A stretch of 64,000 bases of DNA from a virus, in the IMG/VR virus record IMGVR_UViG_3300036770_004568, positions 1 through 64,000 of that record; one strand, given 5' to 3'. Every line of letters starts with the position of its first letter. The first letter of the stretch is position 1. The notes under the pieces were generated by a model. It made no database searches. It saw only the letters and a program-made list of their open reading frames with translations, and had not been told where the DNA came from. Positions 52,231 through 62,140 of the stretch are shown piece by piece. The translations under genes were made by a program, and so were the position numbers.

Positions 52231-55020
52231 TCAGCAGAGCCGATAACTCACAAATGTATTCGCCGCTGTTCTGCGGGATGCAAACCGCGCTGATGTTCCT
52301 GCGGCTACGGTACGTGAACCAATCAATGTATGACCTGTTCCATCGTTTACGGTGACTGCATTGGTGGCACCAGTATTAACCACACTCCATTCAAATGTCA
52401 TATTGGCGTAGACATTAATGAATCCAGCCTCGGTTAGTGTGCCGGTTGGTAGCGTCATGGTGACAGGCGATGCTGTAGTGCTGGTGATAATCCCAGTTTT
52501 TAAATTATCAATACTTAGCGTGGCCGTTGCGTCAACAGCAGCAGGAGCAACTTGGGCATAAGTCTGTATCCCTTCATTGCTAATGCGGAACCGCTCCACA
52601 CTGTCAATCTTGACTGTCAGTGGCTTGCCAACTTCTAATCCAGTGGTGCTGTTCCATAGCAAGTTGGCATCACCCGCTTGTGCACCACTCAGGTTGTAGG
52701 TCAGTTGGCCGCTCGCCCCAGCGACCAGGGCCACGGTGCCCGAGGCGTCGGGGAACGAAATCGTCCGATTGGCAGTGGCTGTGACCGTCTGAAGTGTGGT
52801 GGTAAAGCTTGCTCCATCACTGAGGTTGACATCCTTATACGCCACCAGATTGCCAGTGGCATCAATCTCACAGGCCGCTACACCCGCCGTACTAAAGCCA
52901 ATGCGATTGGCACCAGGGCTGTAGATACCGGTATCGGTGTCAGTTCCTGGATAGATCGAGGGCAGGGCTGCAGTCCCAAGCGGAATGCTGAGGCGTCCTG
53001 TGGCACTGATGTTGAAGACGCTGGTGCCATTGACTTGCGCATCCAGCAGCCGTCCTGTGAACCCTGAAGCGGCATTGATTCCAAGGCCTGTGCCACTGGT
53101 GCTCCAAGCGGTGCTGGTGGTGCCAAAGGGTTCCAGGAGCAGTTGGGGTTTGGTGGTCGTGGTTGTACCGCCTGTGAACCACGCTCCAGTGACCTGCAGA
53201 CCTGGTATGGAGTCCGTACCGGCTCCCGTGATGGCAGCAATTCCAGCACTGATGGCTGTGGCGTCTTGGAACGCCATGGAGCCCAGGTAGCCATTGAGCG
53301 GAATCTGGTTGGGTGCCGTACCGATGTCTGCACTGGAAACCACCAGATGCTGAACCCCGTTGACGGTCTCCGAGATCGTGCCATTAACCACCAAGGCAGA
53401 GCTATTGGTGTTGGTGGTCGTGCCAATGAGAACACGTCCTGTACTGTCAATTCTTAGACGTTCCGTGGGGAACAGCGCTCCAGATGCCGTAGTTTGAAGA
53501 ATGAGCCGCCCTGGCATACTGGTAGAGCTTGGTGTTCCATCTGATTCACAGAGGATTGCTCCAACGACACTATTGATGTCCGTACCATTGGCACCATAAT
53601 ACTGAATGGCACCAATTACATCATTTGACTGTACAATCGCATTGCTTCCTGTAGTCGTCCCCCTTGACTTACCAAGATTTATAGTCGCCCCAAATGTGTC
53701 ATTTGTATTTCTGATTATGGAAGCACTGGATGTTCCTGCATCTGTTCCTTCAACTTGTAGAACTCTTGTTACACCAGCTTGCCGTGCTGTGCTAATTCCA
53801 ATCAGAAGCCTTCCAGAACTATCAAACCTTGCCTTTTCCGACCCTCCATTAGCAAAGATAAAGTTGTTGCTAGCAAAATAAGAGTCTGCTGTTCCTGCAC
53901 CATAAAAGTTCCATCGATTGGTTCCAGCATCAATATTGCTTACAAATCCATAGTTATTTGTTGCTCCAGTTAGACCTGATGCAAAAAATCCTCTTTGTGT
54001 TGTAATTGTAGCCCCTGCTCCGAATGCTCCTGGCTGTGATGCACTAAAATGATTAAAACTCGGGACTGTATATGATCCTGCGCTTGCATACGCAAGGGAT
54101 CCAAACGACACATGCTGGATTGTGGTATTTGCATTGACACTTCCGCGCCAGACTATTCCATTTGAATATCCACTTGAAGCGGCTGTCACTCTTACTGTAA
54201 CTCTGTCTGCAGGATCAGCAGCTCCTGCTATTCCAATTCGCCCTTGGTTGTCAATTCGTAATCGTTCAGATGGAGATGATGATCCATCTGCAGAAGTACT
54301 AAAAACAATGCGTCCAGGCATTGATCCAGTACCGGGTGTTCCATCTATTTCTCCGCCAATTCTTGCTGCACGTAGATGGGTAGCGCCATCTGATGCTGTA
54401 AAGAAGATTGATCCTGCAACATCATTATTGACGGCAGTAGCATGACCGTTAATTGTTGTTGTATTGCTACGACCAAGCTGAAGTGTACCTCCACCGTTGG
54501 CTGCTGTATTAAACAGCATGGCTGACAGCGTTGATCCTGCATATGAGATACTTGATAGTTGAACACTTGGTTGATATACCGCTCCATCACCAGCAGGTAC
54601 ACTAGCAACAGCTGTTGTTCCAATTAAAATCCTTCCAAAATTATCAATACGGACCCTTTCTGCTCCTGCAGTCGACAATGACAGGATGTCAGCACTTGGA
54701 CTAAATAGTCCCGTATTTGGATCGTCTACAAACGCTAATGCGGGAAGCAGTGCAGTGCCAAGTGACTTGATTTCAACCTGTCCATTGCTGTCAATCAGCA
54801 GTCTCTGAACACCTGCTGTGCTAATGGCTAGCTGATCTGCTCCAGGGCTATAGAGTCCTGTATTGCGATCTCCAGTGATATAAAGGCTTGGCAGTGCAGC
54901 AGTACCAAGACCCAGTCCTAGAGGATGAATTGCATCGGCGTTCTGGAACGCAAGAGTTCCAAGCATCCCATTGGTTGGGACTTGGTTGAAATCAGTACCA
55001 ATGAGAAGCTTTTGAGGCAT
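52231..55020 (-). CDS. tail-fibre-like protein with GTAALPS/TGLYSPG repeats (929 aa)
   Basis: Built of repeated units in which LGTAALPSL or ALPAFV-type segments are followed by GDTNTGLYSPGADQLAISTAG and RLLIDSNG/RVRIDNFG, a beta-repeat pattern of phage tail fibres. The middle repeats MPGRIVFSTSADG...ERLRIDNQGR units. Residues about 535-790 are nearly copied in the 1717-aa gene. The C-terminus (TVAAGTSARFASRR) may form a distal tip. Transcribed on the minus strand with other fibre genes. Confidence 0.75.
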   Translation of the reverse strand: MPQKLLIGTDFNQVPTNGMLGTLAFQNADAIHPLGLGLGTAALPSLYITGDRNTGLYSPGADQLAISTAGVQRLLIDSNGQVEIKSLGTALLPALAFVDDPNTGLFSPSADILSLSTAGAERVRIDNFGRILIGTTAVASVPAGDGAVYQPSVQLSSISYAGSTLSAMLFNTAANGGGTLQLGRSNTTTINGHATAVNNDVAGSIFFTASDGATHLRAARIGGEIDGTPGTGSMPGRIVFSTSADGSSSPSERLRIDNQGRIGIAGAADPADRVTVRVTAASSGYSNGIVWRGSVNANTTIQHVSFGSLAYASAGSYTVPSFNHFSASQPGAFGAGATITTQRGFFASGLTGATNNYGFVSNIDAGTNRWNFYGAGTADSYFASNNFIFANGGSEKARFDSSGRLLIGISTARQAGVTRVLQVEGTDAGTSSASIIRNTNDTFGATINLGKSRGTTTGSNAIVQSNDVIGAIQYYGANGTDINSVVGAILCESDGTPSSTSMPGRLILQTTASGALFPTERLRIDSTGRVLIGTTTNTNSSALVVNGTISETVNGVQHLVVSSADIGTAPNQIPLNGYLGSMAFQDATAISAGIAAITGAGTDSIPGLQVTGAWFTGGTTTTTKPQLLLEPFGTTSTAWSTSGTGLGINAASGFTGRLLDAQVNGTSVFNISATGRLSIPLGTAALPSIYPGTDTDTGIYSPGANRIGFSTAGVAACEIDATGNLVAYKDVNLSDGASFTTTLQTVTATANRTISFPDASGTVALVAGASGQLTYNLSGAQAGDANLLWNSTTGLEVGKPLTVKIDSVERFRISNEGIQTYAQVAPAAVDATATLSIDNLKTGIITSTTASPVTMTLPTGTLTEAGFINVYANMTFEWSVVNTGATNAVTVNDGTGHTLIGSRTVAAGTSARFASRRTAANTFVSYRLC

Positions 55021-55167
55021 GCTAGTTCACTCCTGCTCGAACACAACACAGATTCAACTGATTGACCAATCGCTGAAATCCTGAAGTACGCACTTCATTA
55101 CTATAGTTTAAGATGACTTCCGTCACTTTACTGTCACCAAGGCTAACCAATCTCATTTTCTATCATC

Positions 55168-58100
55168 CTATTGTGTTAGAGCCTGCAAGGTTGCATTAGG
55201 CAGGCGGGCTGGCCAGTAGGTTATGCGGCGAATGGTACCATTTGCAAATGTAGACGTACCTTGGAAGCTACCAATAAATAAACGGCTCTGACTTACAGGC
55301 ATGGTGCAGGTTGCATCAATACCAATAGCTGATGAATTTACTTGTATAGCTGCGTTATTAAGCTGATTAGTCAGGGCTGCTTTATAGGCTGTCATAGAAG
55401 GATCGCCTAGGCTTGCACCGCTTCCAACGCCAACAACCTGTACCCCTCCTGACCAAGAACTTAGAGTAGGTATACCGCTAAGACCTCTAAGCTCCCATCT
55501 GTTATTAAGAGTCGAGTCATCAAACATAAACACGCGTCCCCCAGATTTAATGCTTGCCACATCAGCAAACACCGTCCCCTCATCCTGCCTATACCACGAA
55601 CTGAAATTCGTCCCGGAAATCGACGCGACATCAGCCGTGCGCGTCGCGGCGGTGCCGGTGGTGGGGATGTAAGACGTGGGGAATGCTCCGGCTTCTAGTT
55701 GGGCGCCCCAGATGAAGAGGCCACTGGTTCCATCTCCGGTGGTGTTGTTGACGACTTGTGCTCTGAGTCCCGTCTCAGATCCTGTAGTCGCCGTGATGCT
55801 AAACCTTACCCAACCGTCCCGAAGAAACTGAACGCTTGAGCTGAGACCTGTATATGTTCCGCCAATGAAAGATCCGCTTGTAACGCCAGTGGTAAGGTCT
55901 ACGATTAAATCCGCCCTGTTTCCTGAATTGGCAGGATCTCGCAGGATCAATCTAAATGCAGAATGCTCTTTTGCCTTCCCGTAGCAGGAAAGCGTGTACT
56001 GGACAGGTGAGGCTGCTTTTACCAGATCTTGATTTAATGCGCCATTCGCAGCCAGATTTGATGGGATAAGCAAGTCGGCAGTAGTCTGTCCGTCTGGCGC
56101 TATCGTTGCGTTTTGCGTTACCGTTGCAGTTGCTTTTACCCAACTCGCATTGTCAAACTCTTCACTCCTAAGCAGCAAATTCTGCCGCTGCTCCTCGACC
56201 AACAACCCCAGGCACTCGCCCGTGAGCGGGTTGTGGCCAAAGCGTGGTTCATCAATTGACGCTGTACGAAGCACTCCCTGTGAATCGGTATACGTTCCTT
56301 CACTTGCACGAGTAAATGCAATCCGTGGATCCAGACTTTTGGTTTGTGCAAAAGCCAGATCCAGCGTGGGCCTGATGGTCGGGAAATTATTCTCGATGGT
56401 TGGGTTGCCGTCCAGACTGCCAATTGTGAATTTCTGCGTTCCAGCTGTGGTCAGTGCGACTTGATCCCCACCAGGGCTATACAGTCCTGTGTTGGTATCC
56501 GTTCCTGGATAGATCGATGGCAAAGCTGCTGTTCCCAGCGGAATACTCAGTCGTCCTGTGGCATCAACATTAAAGACGCTCGTCCCATTACTCTGGAGAT
56601 CAATCAGTCGCCCCGTAAATCCTGAGGCAGCATTAATTCCCAGTCCTGTTCCACTGGTGCTCCAGGAGTTGCTTGTTGCTCCTGCAGGTTCAATCAGGAC
56701 TTCTGGTTTGGTGGTTGATCCTGAACCGCCCGTAAACCAAGCACCTGTGACGCTAATGGCAGGTGTACTGGCTTCGGCTGGTGAACCGACAGTGAGTTGT
56801 CTACCCAGCAGCAGACCTGTTGTGCTGCTCCATGTGAAATTGGCATCTCCGCTCTGTGCTCCTCCCAGGTTGTAGGTCACCTGGCCACTGGCACCAGCCA
56901 CCAACGCAATTGTTCCTGAGGCGTCAGGGAAGGAAATCGTGCGGTTGGCCGTGGCCGTGACGGTCTGCAGCGTCGTGGTGAAGCTGGCACCATCACTCAA
57001 GCTGATGTCCTTGTAGGCCACCAACGTGCCATCGGCAGCCACTTCAGACGCCAGGACGCCTGACGTACTAAAGCCAATGCGGTTGGCACCAGGGCTGTAA
57101 ATGCCTGTATCTGTATCGCTGCCAGGGAAAATTGAAGGCAGAGCAGCGGTACCCAGTGGGATGCTTAGGCGTCCACTAGAGGTGATGTGCAGCAAGCTGG
57201 TCCCATTGACTTGGGCATCCAGTAACCGCCCTGCAAAACCTGAAACAGCATTGATGCCCAGTCCTGTGCCGCTAGCACTCCAGCCCGTGCTGGTGGTGCC
57301 AAACGGTTCGATCAGCAGTTGCGGTTTGGTGGTGGTTGAACTGCCGCCTGTGAACCAGGTCCCCGTGATCTGCGTACTAGGAATAGAGTCCGTGCCAGCC
57401 CCGGTGACGGCCAGGATCCCGACGCTGACAGCCACGGAATCTTGGAACGCCATCGATCCCAGATAGCCATTGAGCGGGATTTGGTTGGGTGCTGTACCAA
57501 TGTCGGCACTAGAGACCACCAGGTGTTGAACGCCATTGACGGTCTCGGAGATCGTGCCATTGACCACCAGCGCAGAGTTGTTGGTGTTTGTGGTTGTGCC
57601 AATCAGGACAGAGCCAGAGTTGGTAATCCGCAGCCGCTCTACAGGAGCTCCTGATCCTGCTGGCGTGGTGCTGAAGATCAGGCGCCCTGGCATGACTCCA
57701 GTACTTGGGGTTGCATCCACTTCACAGAAAATGGCGCCACCTGAAATCAGTCCTGCTGCTCCATCAGCGCCTTTGAAGTCGATGTAGCCAAGATCATCAC
57801 CACTGGCAACGAGTGTATTGACACCAAGAGATCCACGACTCTTAGAGAAAGTCAGAAGACCTGGGTTGATATTGTTACTGAACTGGGCAATGGCAATTGC
57901 TGAACCAGAGGTTGTTCCAACTTCCAGTGGATGACTGTTGAAAGCCGCCGCCAGGCCAACCAACAGGCGCCCAGAGCTGTCAACACGCAGGCGCTCGGTA
58001 CTTGCAGTAGAGATTCCAACTGTATTCGTTGCAGGCAAGAACAGTCCATTCGTCGGCACTGTTGCTGAACTTGGGATCAGGCTAGCTCCGGTGATTGTTC

Positions 58101-60321
58101 CTGTTGTAACAACAGCCTGAGAACCAAAGTTGGGTGAGATCTTTGTGCCTGCAATCGCTGCGGCAGCATTGACATCAGCATTAACAATGACACCGGCGGC
58201 AATGGCTGTGGTAATGGAGGCACCACTGGTCAGATCACTGTTGACCGTTCCTGTGATATCTCCAGTTAGGGCAAACGTCCTAGCGCTAGACAGTGCCGTG
58301 GCGGATGTGGCATTGCCACTCAACGTTCCAACGCTCAGCGTATCGGTTGAGGGATTGTAGAACAGTCGATTGGCATTGGTAACAACATAGACAGGGGACG
58401 ATCCTGCCGTATTGTTATCTGCTCCAAACAGTACGCGATAGAAGTTGTTATTGGCTGTGGTAACTTCAGTTCGATTAACGTTGCTTGCTAGTGTCGCCGT
58501 TGATGCATTACCACTTAATGCGGCAGTAATGGTTCCAGCAGCAAAGTTGCCTGATGCATCCCGAGCCACAACCTTGGAGGCCGTGTTCGTTGTCGTTGCA
58601 TCAACCGCCCAGGTTGTCGCAGCAGATCCATTGAAGTTATTTCCAGTAAGATATGCCCCTCGCGTGAGCGTCTGAGTGGTATTGGCAGTAATGGTGATAT
58701 CAGCCGTGCCATTAAACGACACGCCATTGATCAGACGTGCTGTTTGCAGTGCAGTTGCCGTTGATGCATTACCTCCCAATGAACCACTGATGGGAGAGAG
58801 GAAGGTCTTCACTCCAGCAAAGGTCTGGGTGTCTGTCGTCACTACACCCGAGTTGGTTCCAGATGCTGCGGGAATGGCGGCGCCCGTTCCAGTTGATGAG
58901 TTGATAGTGGGACCTGTGGTTGTCCCACTGCTAAAGCTCAGGTTGGTTCCAGGGACGTTAACGGTGAAAGTGGCGTTTGTTCCCTGGTTGGCTGTCCATG
59001 TCTGAGAACCAGTGGCAATCCCTGTTGCATTGAGTGTCAGAGTTGCATTGTTGACACCAATGTCAGACAAGCTCCAGGAATAGGTTGTAGAGCCATTGAC
59101 AGATCGCGTCGTGCTACCAATGGTGATATTGCGTGCCGTACCCCAAATTGCCGTTGTAATATCGGTTGAGCCATTAAAGCTTGTGCCATTAATCTCCCGA
59201 GCTGTTGCCAGGGTAACGGCCGTCTGCGCAGCTAGTTCAGCCGTGGTCCAAGTGACATTAGCGGATCCATCAACAGCTTTGGCTGTACCACCAATACTGA
59301 TCGTTCTGGATGTACCCCAGCTTAATGTTGTGATGTTTCCAGAACCATCAAAGCTGGTTCCATTGATCAGGCGCGGCGTCTGAAGCGTGGTTGCCGTGGA
59401 TGCATTCCCTACCAGTGCAGCGGTAACTGTTCCTGCAGTAAAGTTGCCAGATGCATCCCGCAGAACAATAGTACTGGGTGTGTTAGCCGCTGTTGAATTA
59501 ACACTGATGACCGGATTACCACCAACAGCTGTACCATTGACAACACTAATCCCGTCCCCGCTAACTGTTATCTCACGAGTGATGATGGTGTCTGCAGCAC
59601 TGCGAACAATCAGACCCGTGGTCGCTAGGTTGTGAAACGCAGAAGCCTGTCCCGTTAGGCTCAGCGTCCAGGCACGACTTGCTGACAGATCCAGTCCTGT
59701 CGCACCGCCGCTCAATCCATTGGTGGTGGTGATACCAAGGGTGCGCGCAGTTGGCACCATGGTTCCAGCCACAAGACTGGTCGTACCATCTGCAATAATC
59801 AGTCTGCGGTTACCGCTTAGACTTTCTGTATTGACATCAACGTAGTAGTTGTTATTAGAGTTATAGATCCGCAGTCCATTAGCTGATGCTCGGATCTGAA
59901 CGACTCCAGCCGTATTAAAGATGAGCGAGCCCGTGCCACTTGGTGCAACAGTAATGTTTTGATTGGTTCCGCCCGCACTCAGAGAGATCGGACCCGAAGA
60001 GATAATATCTCGAACTGAGAGCTGTGTGCCATCATCAATCCGAACAATACTGGCGTTGTCTAGCGTGTTACCAGTAATCCGATTGACGCGAACAACGTTG
60101 AAGTATCCTTCCTGGATTGCATTAGGACCCTGGACAAGGTAAATACCTTCCCCTTCAGCCGACAGCTGATTGTTGATGAATTGGAAAAGGGTACCAAGAT
60201 CTAGTCTCTTGTTGCGATCACCGACTTGCGGCTCATTTTGATCAACAAGCAGCAAGAGGTTGTTACTGCGAACCGCAGTAATGTCTATAAGTGGAAGATC
60301 TGATACCCTCTTGTCCGCCAT
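55168..60321 (-). CDS. very long tail-fibre-like protein (1717 aa)
   Basis: Starts MADKRVSDLPLIDITAVRSNN, a phage fibre/baseplate attachment-type N-terminus (ADKRVSDLP is seen in cyanophage fibres). It continues with Gly/Thr/Asn-rich repeats (ARLINGTSFNGSADI, SGNASTAT, VARDASGNFAAGTI), then the TGLYSPG units shared with the 929-aa gene, and ends with the spike module (RPTLDLAFAQTKSLDPRIAFTRASEGTY to RRITYWPARLPNATLQALTQ). Minus-strand late-type promoter motif upstream. Confidence 0.8.
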   Translation of the reverse strand: MADKRVSDLPLIDITAVRSNNLLLLVDQNEPQVGDRNKRLDLGTLFQFINNQLSAEGEGIYLVQGPNAIQEGYFNVVRVNRITGNTLDNASIVRIDDGTQLSVRDIISSGPISLSAGGTNQNITVAPSGTGSLIFNTAGVVQIRASANGLRIYNSNNNYYVDVNTESLSGNRRLIIADGTTSLVAGTMVPTARTLGITTTNGLSGGATGLDLSASRAWTLSLTGQASAFHNLATTGLIVRSAADTIITREITVSGDGISVVNGTAVGGNPVISVNSTAANTPSTIVLRDASGNFTAGTVTAALVGNASTATTLQTPRLINGTSFDGSGNITTLSWGTSRTISIGGTAKAVDGSANVTWTTAELAAQTAVTLATAREINGTSFNGSTDITTAIWGTARNITIGSTTRSVNGSTTYSWSLSDIGVNNATLTLNATGIATGSQTWTANQGTNATFTVNVPGTNLSFSSGTTTGPTINSSTGTGAAIPAASGTNSGVVTTDTQTFAGVKTFLSPISGSLGGNASTATALQTARLINGVSFNGTADITITANTTQTLTRGAYLTGNNFNGSAATTWAVDATTTNTASKVVARDASGNFAAGTITAALSGNASTATLASNVNRTEVTTANNNFYRVLFGADNNTAGSSPVYVVTNANRLFYNPSTDTLSVGTLSGNATSATALSSARTFALTGDITGTVNSDLTSGASITTAIAAGVIVNADVNAAAAIAGTKISPNFGSQAVVTTGTITGASLIPSSATVPTNGLFLPATNTVGISTASTERLRVDSSGRLLVGLAAAFNSHPLEVGTTSGSAIAIAQFSNNINPGLLTFSKSRGSLGVNTLVASGDDLGYIDFKGADGAAGLISGGAIFCEVDATPSTGVMPGRLIFSTTPAGSGAPVERLRITNSGSVLIGTTTNTNNSALVVNGTISETVNGVQHLVVSSADIGTAPNQIPLNGYLGSMAFQDSVAVSVGILAVTGAGTDSIPSTQITGTWFTGGSSTTTKPQLLIEPFGTTSTGWSASGTGLGINAVSGFAGRLLDAQVNGTSLLHITSSGRLSIPLGTAALPSIFPGSDTDTGIYSPGANRIGFSTSGVLASEVAADGTLVAYKDISLSDGASFTTTLQTVTATANRTISFPDASGTIALVAGASGQVTYNLGGAQSGDANFTWSSTTGLLLGRQLTVGSPAEASTPAISVTGAWFTGGSGSTTKPEVLIEPAGATSNSWSTSGTGLGINAASGFTGRLIDLQSNGTSVFNVDATGRLSIPLGTAALPSIYPGTDTNTGLYSPGGDQVALTTAGTQKFTIGSLDGNPTIENNFPTIRPTLDLAFAQTKSLDPRIAFTRASEGTYTDSQGVLRTASIDEPRFGHNPLTGECLGLLVEEQRQNLLLRSEEFDNASWVKATATVTQNATIAPDGQTTADLLIPSNLAANGALNQDLVKAASPVQYTLSCYGKAKEHSAFRLILRDPANSGNRADLIVDLTTGVTSGSFIGGTYTGLSSSVQFLRDGWVRFSITATTGSETGLRAQVVNNTTGDGTSGLFIWGAQLEAGAFPTSYIPTTGTAATRTADVASISGTNFSSWYRQDEGTVFADVASIKSGGRVFMFDDSTLNNRWELRGLSGIPTLSSWSGGVQVVGVGSGASLGDPSMTAYKAALTNQLNNAAIQVNSSAIGIDATCTMPVSQSRLFIGSFQGTSTFANGTIRRITYWPARLPNATLQALTQ

Positions 60322-60346
60322 TAAAGACTATGCGCCCCTAATGCAT

Positions 60347-60353
60347 TATTCTA
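60347..60353 (-). promoter_or_regulatory. late-type promoter motif TAGAATA (minus)
   Basis: Minus-strand GTAGAATAA 25 nt upstream of the 1717-aa fibre gene. Confidence 0.45.
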
Positions 60354-60360
60354 CTTCAAC

Positions 60361-60828
60361 TCAACGTCGCCATTCGATATTTACCACCGGCTTAGGTGCA
60401 ATGCTCCACAGAGCTTGAACACCACTGACTGTGAGTACAGCGGCCAAAAACAAGACTCCAACTTCAGCAATTGTCAGACTCCGGCGAACCACTTGCACTT
60501 GGGGCGTTGCAGAAGGCATTACATTCTGCTGCAGATATTGAGCTACAGGATCAGCTGCAGGAGCCTCAGGTTCTGGTGCAATTGCAACTTGTTCTTGCTG
60601 TTGAGGAACAGGATACGGCATCGCAGGTTGTTGAGCCGGAATGCTGTATTGAGGAGTGGGTTGATAGTTCATCAGCTTTGACCTTTGATCCAAAATATTG
60701 TTAAACTGTTCAGAGATACCATTGGAGTAATTCACATTCTTCATGGTTTCAGGATTGGGTTGACCAGGAACACCGGGCATCTTTGGCACTTCAAAAGGCA
60801 TCTTTAGAGCGCTGTTCATCGTGAGCAC
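60361..60828 (-). CDS. hypothetical protein with C-terminal membrane segment (155 aa)
   Basis: Residues 1-110 are Pro/Gln/Asn-rich and probably disordered. A single hydrophobic segment (SLTIAEVGVLFLAAVLTVSG, about 116-135) lies near the C-terminus, followed by a short tail ending WRR. It is divergent from the HTH gene with only 21 nt between the starts, which holds a CTATACT -10-like element for this gene. Confidence 0.6.
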   Translation of the reverse strand: MLTMNSALKMPFEVPKMPGVPGQPNPETMKNVNYSNGISEQFNNILDQRSKLMNYQPTPQYSIPAQQPAMPYPVPQQQEQVAIAPEPEAPAADPVAQYLQQNVMPSATPQVQVVRRSLTIAEVGVLFLAAVLTVSGVQALWSIAPKPVVNIEWRR

Positions 60829-60849
60829 AGATTTTTCTCAAGTATAGCA

Positions 60850-61281
60850 ATGTCAGACGGAATAGTTTCAGCCATTGACAGGCTCAGCAAAGAAGTGGCC
60901 ACACTCAATCGGACCATGCTCGCCATCTGGTCTTTGATTGACAATGAAGAAACAGCCCATGTCCCAGCAGGCATGGCTGATGAATACATCTCTATTGATG
61001 AATGTGCGCGTCGGCTAGAGATCTCAGAGCAGACCATCCGCAACTGGATTACCCAAGGCAAGAAAGGTGAGCTGGGCTGGGTCGAGGGTGTGCACTACAT
61101 CATCCTCCCCAGTGGACAGAAACGGGGATCAACCCGTTCCCGCTCGCACGTGCGTATCCCCTGGAACACGGTGATTCAAGACATGGTGATCCGTAAGCAA
61201 AACCGCAAGCTGGGTCTCAAGGACATCCAACAAGTCCTTGCCCCCCGCAATCACAGCGAGCACAAAGATCGTTTCTTCTAG
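60850..61281 (+). CDS. helix-turn-helix protein with N-terminal coiled coil (143 aa)
   Basis: Residues 5-37 form a short coiled coil (SAIDRLSKEVATLNRTML). Residues 50-100 are a MerR/excisionase-type HTH: YISIDECARRLEISEQTIRN, then WITQGKKGEL and a basic wing with SRSHVRIPW. Probably a DNA-binding regulator or recombination accessory factor. It starts only 21 nt from a divergent gene and precedes a plus-strand operon by 5 nt. Confidence 0.65.
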   Translation: MSDGIVSAIDRLSKEVATLNRTMLAIWSLIDNEETAHVPAGMADEYISIDECARRLEISEQTIRNWITQGKKGELGWVEGVHYIILPSGQKRGSTRSRSHVRIPWNTVIQDMVIRKQNRKLGLKDIQQVLAPRNHSEHKDRFF

Positions 61282-61286
61282 ACGGC

Positions 61287-61754
61287 ATGAACCGATTCAA
61301 AGACGTTGATATCAATAAGGTCACACTCAAGAACTATGAGTCCCTGTTGCCTGATTCCTTGATCAAACAGGTCAAGCCCTTTCTGCCGCCTGAGGGTTCC
61401 TTCAAGCTCGCCAATCTCAGACGCTACTTGCGTCTCTGCGAAGCCTATGAACAAGAAGACCCCTACGCTCACTTGAGCATGGCAAATCAAATCCGCATGG
61501 CCTATCGCTCCATGGAGCCTGCAACGCTGTGTACCAAGTTTGATCGAGCTGACATTGAGACCCGTCGCCGTTTGCGCTGCGTTGCTGAATACTTGATTCG
61601 TCAAGATGAGTTTGTGAAACTCAAGGATGAGAATGATAAGCTGGTTAAACAAAAGAGCCTCAACGGCAAGCTGGTGGTCGTCTATCAACCTCTCCCCAAG
61701 ATGTTGGATGTCCTCCGCAAGCAAGGTATTGACATTCCCGAGGAGATTCCATGA
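61287..61754 (+). CDS. hypothetical protein (155 aa)
   Basis: A soluble helical protein with Arg/Lys-rich segments, several Tyr residues (YEQEDPYAH) and a coiled-coil stretch near residues 112-130 (VKLKDENDKLVKQKS). Follows the HTH gene by 5 nt and overlaps the next by 4 nt. Function unknown. Confidence 0.65.
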   Translation: MNRFKDVDINKVTLKNYESLLPDSLIKQVKPFLPPEGSFKLANLRRYLRLCEAYEQEDPYAHLSMANQIRMAYRSMEPATLCTKFDRADIETRRRLRCVAEYLIRQDEFVKLKDENDKLVKQKSLNGKLVVVYQPLPKMLDVLRKQGIDIPEEIP

Positions 61755-62140
61755 GCTCACGACGTGAAAAACTGATTGCATCTGTTCTCAATCAAGGCTC
61801 AACCGAGCAATCGGAAAAGTCTCTTGATACGGTTGTCAAGCTGGTTCTTGGGGATATGGGTCGCTTCTTCTATGAGTTCCACAAGGTCGATGGACCTGGA
61901 ACGATGGTCATGCAGCCCAAGAGTGAAGATGCCTCGATGTTCTACATGCCTGTAGCGGCGCTCCATGATTGGCGTGAAGACTGTCCCGATGCCGCCAAAG
62001 ACATTCAACGCATCATTGAAGCTTGCATCAAAGTCGATCCTGAGGAGCAAGCGGCCTATCTGATTGTGGATGAAGATGGATTCCGCTTCTCGATTGTCGA
62101 TTACAACAAGACTGCTGAATCCAGTGTGAGTGAGAGCTGA
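61751..62140 (+). CDS. hypothetical protein (129 aa)
   Basis: Overlaps both neighbours by 4 and 1 nt. Strand-helix pattern in the C-terminus (AAYLIVDEDGFRFSIVDY), otherwise charged and soluble. No family recognised; it lies in the operon of the Dam-like protein and dCTP deaminase. Confidence 0.65.
   Translation: MSSRREKLIASVLNQGSTEQSEKSLDTVVKLVLGDMGRFFYEFHKVDGPGTMVMQPKSEDASMFYMPVAALHDWREDCPDAAKDIQRIIEACIKVDPEEQAAYLIVDEDGFRFSIVDYNKTAESSVSES

Noticed and set aside
58130-59635. Plus-strand frames rich in Val, Leu and Pro opposite the large fibre gene
   Set aside because: They mirror the repetitive minus-strand fibre sequence and have no ribosome-binding sites or family features.
52231-60321. 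Regularly repeated units considered as a CRISPR array
   Set aside because: Repeats are within coding frame, vary in length and sequence, and have no constant spacers; they are protein modules.
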